NCBI GenBank assembly: GCA_002786065.1 | Contig: NHNY01000035.1 | Location: forward strand, 1-64,000 | DNA from: Microcyclospora pomicola | Lineage: Eukaryota; Ascomycota; Dothideomycetes; Capnodiales | Reading direction: 5' to 3' | DNA: 64,000 bases | Program-made: the position numbers and the translations under genes | The notes under the pieces: model-generated | Told to the model about the DNA's origin: nothing | The model's input: the letters and a program-made list of their open reading frames with translations, nothing else | Database searches by the model: none | Part shown: in pieces, positions 62,839-64,000 of the stretch | How positions within the stretch are numbered: position 1 is the stretch's first letter | Layout of the letters: every line of letters begins with the position of its first letter

Positions 62839-63813
62839 ATGGCGCGCACTCCAAGAGCGAGACCTGATGTTGAGGTTACAGCAGCGTACGCCGTGTCTCA
62901 GCCGCTTTTCGACGCGCTCCGTGCTGCTACTGTCAGCATTGACGAGCAAAGACTCCACCTTGTGAGAGCTCGTGATCTCATCCAGCAAGTACATATCCAA
63001 GCTCCTCACGCGAATGGACCACACGACGTCGAGAAGTATGATCGCTTCTTGGAATCAGCAACCCGAGCATGGAAATGCACCACCGAAGTCTTCAGCAACA
63101 TCTTCGAGACGCTTGCGAATGTCACAGGCCCGGATCCGACCACGGGTAGGGAGGCAACACAAGAGCACAATGCTTTCAAGGATATGGCAAGGACAGCCGC
63201 AGACGCGAAGACAGTTGTAGCAGGCTATGTTGTCCGTCATACAGAGGATCATTCTCATGCTACGCACAACGAGGATGGGAGGACGGGATCTAAGGATGAG
63301 TACCAGAGATCAGCGCATACAGCATCAGGTGATGATGAAGGTCGTGTTGCCAAGAACCGCAAACGCGCCCAATCAGCTTCAGACACCGTACCAGCTCAGC
63401 ACCGCCCACCAAAGATGCTGAAGGTCGCGGAAGCGGCAACGCAAGCCCGGTCGTCTGAACGCGTCCACGAACGAGACCAACAGAGCACGGTTGTGGAGCA
63501 ATCTGCAATGGCGAAAGTCGAGTACGAGGATGTTTCGACCGAGATCTCTGCGCGTCTCAAGGCCAAGGAAGAGAAGAAAAGGGCCAAGAGGGATGCGAAG
63601 AAACGCAAGCGGGAAAGCAATGATTCCTTTCTCGAGCCAATTGTGCCGCTGCACGACACCAGCATACCAGAGAAGCCTCAGCGGAAGAAGCCCAAGGGCG
63701 GGGCCAGTGATGTGATTGGAGAACCAAAGACGATGGAAGTAAGATCCAAGCGGAAGAAGTCAGTCTCTACATCCGCATCGCAGGATGGTAAAAAACGGAA
63801 AACGAGAGGTTGA
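62839..63813 (+). CDS. lysine-rich protein of unknown function
   Basis: A 324-residue, single-exon protein, not recognised. The start at 62839 (MARTPRARPDVEVTAAYAV) follows a short leader; an ATG at 62794 is also in frame. Residues 1-130 look folded and helical (LFDALRAATVSIDEQRLHLV, TRAWKCTTEVFSNIFETLAN). The rest is disordered, with several basic clusters such as RLKAKEEKKRAKRDAKKRKR and QRKKPKGG, and ends GKKRKTRG. This predicts a nuclear or nucleolar protein. It is divergent from the glomulin-family gene with 250 bp between starts. Confidence 0.65.
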   Translation: MARTPRARPDVEVTAAYAVSQPLFDALRAATVSIDEQRLHLVRARDLIQQVHIQAPHANGPHDVEKYDRFLESATRAWKCTTEVFSNIFETLANVTGPDPTTGREATQEHNAFKDMARTAADAKTVVAGYVVRHTEDHSHATHNEDGRTGSKDEYQRSAHTASGDDEGRVAKNRKRAQSASDTVPAQHRPPKMLKVAEAATQARSSERVHERDQQSTVVEQSAMAKVEYEDVSTEISARLKAKEEKKRAKRDAKKRKRESNDSFLEPIVPLHDTSIPEKPQRKKPKGGASDVIGEPKTMEVRSKRKKSVSTSASQDGKKRKTRG

Positions 63814-64000
63814 TAGGCGCCGATTCCAGAATGTTCACGTCATGGCCTATGCAGTCTGAAGTGCATCGCACGTGGTCCGCCTGTGTTAGTTAAAGTCGAC
63901 GTAGGCAAAGTCACATAGCTTCACCTTCCTGGTTGGCTTCCGGTTGCACGGTCGCGTGGTTGTCCATGCACCACTCCGCGGTCTAGCTCGACTGTATTCG

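Noticed and set aside
1-64000. Retroelements, virus-derived genes, CRISPR arrays, rRNA
   Set aside because: No reverse transcriptase, integrase, capsid-type or helicase-primase motif, no direct-repeat array and no rRNA-like block was found on either strand.

Overview
This is a gene-dense nuclear segment from a filamentous ascomycete (Pezizomycotina). The short GT-AG introns (about 50-105 bp), the single-exon housekeeping genes and the general look of the proteins suggest Dothideomycetes; that class-level placement is inference. About 30 protein genes can be supported. No rRNA, convincing tRNA, CRISPR array, LTR element or virus-derived element was seen. The only mobile element is a MITE-like element with 105-bp terminal inverted repeats at the extreme left end.

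Layout. 0-6.5 kb: MITE, splicing factor SYF1, a secreted fungal protein with an ADP-ribosyltransferase-like signature, and a divergent DUF952 protein. 8-15.5 kb: a nutrient and transport block with a secreted sedolisin (tripeptidyl-peptidase type), a DHA2-like MFS efflux pump and a POT/PTR2 peptide transporter. 16-21.5 kb: a free-standing alanyl-tRNA editing protein, an NmrA-like oxidoreductase gene interrupted by one in-frame stop, a MAPEG protein and a second NAD(P)-binding protein. 22-30 kb: cullin CUL4, exosome subunit CSL4, a 77-residue HSBP1-like gene in three exons, ribosome-biogenesis factor EBP2 and the Rab7 GTPase YPT7. 31-45.6 kb: a DUF4604 protein, the clamp-unloader ELG1, rRNA methyltransferase SPB1, an MHR1/mL67-type mitochondrial protein, DNA polymerase alpha subunit POL12 and a PEX11-family protein. 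46-64 kb: a SnoaL-like protein, a tail-anchored UBC6-like E2, an ABHD12-like hydrolase, a polytopic membrane protein of unknown function, a mitochondrial acidic-tail protein, CAND1, a zinc alcohol dehydrogenase, a YBP/Alf4/glomulin-family protein and a lysine-rich unknown.

Functional themes. Most genes are conserved housekeeping genes for splicing, rRNA processing, replication and vesicle traffic. The sedolisin and the POT transporter would act in series, one releasing short peptides outside the cell and the other importing them. CUL4, CAND1 and the glomulin-family protein all bear on cullin-RING ligases, but they are spread over 40 kb among unrelated genes, so clustering is not claimed. The most novel lead is the secreted protein at 3842-5530, which carries an H-G-T motif and a later Glu-hydrophobic strand typical of ADP-ribosyltransferase folds and sits head-to-head with a DUF952 gene.
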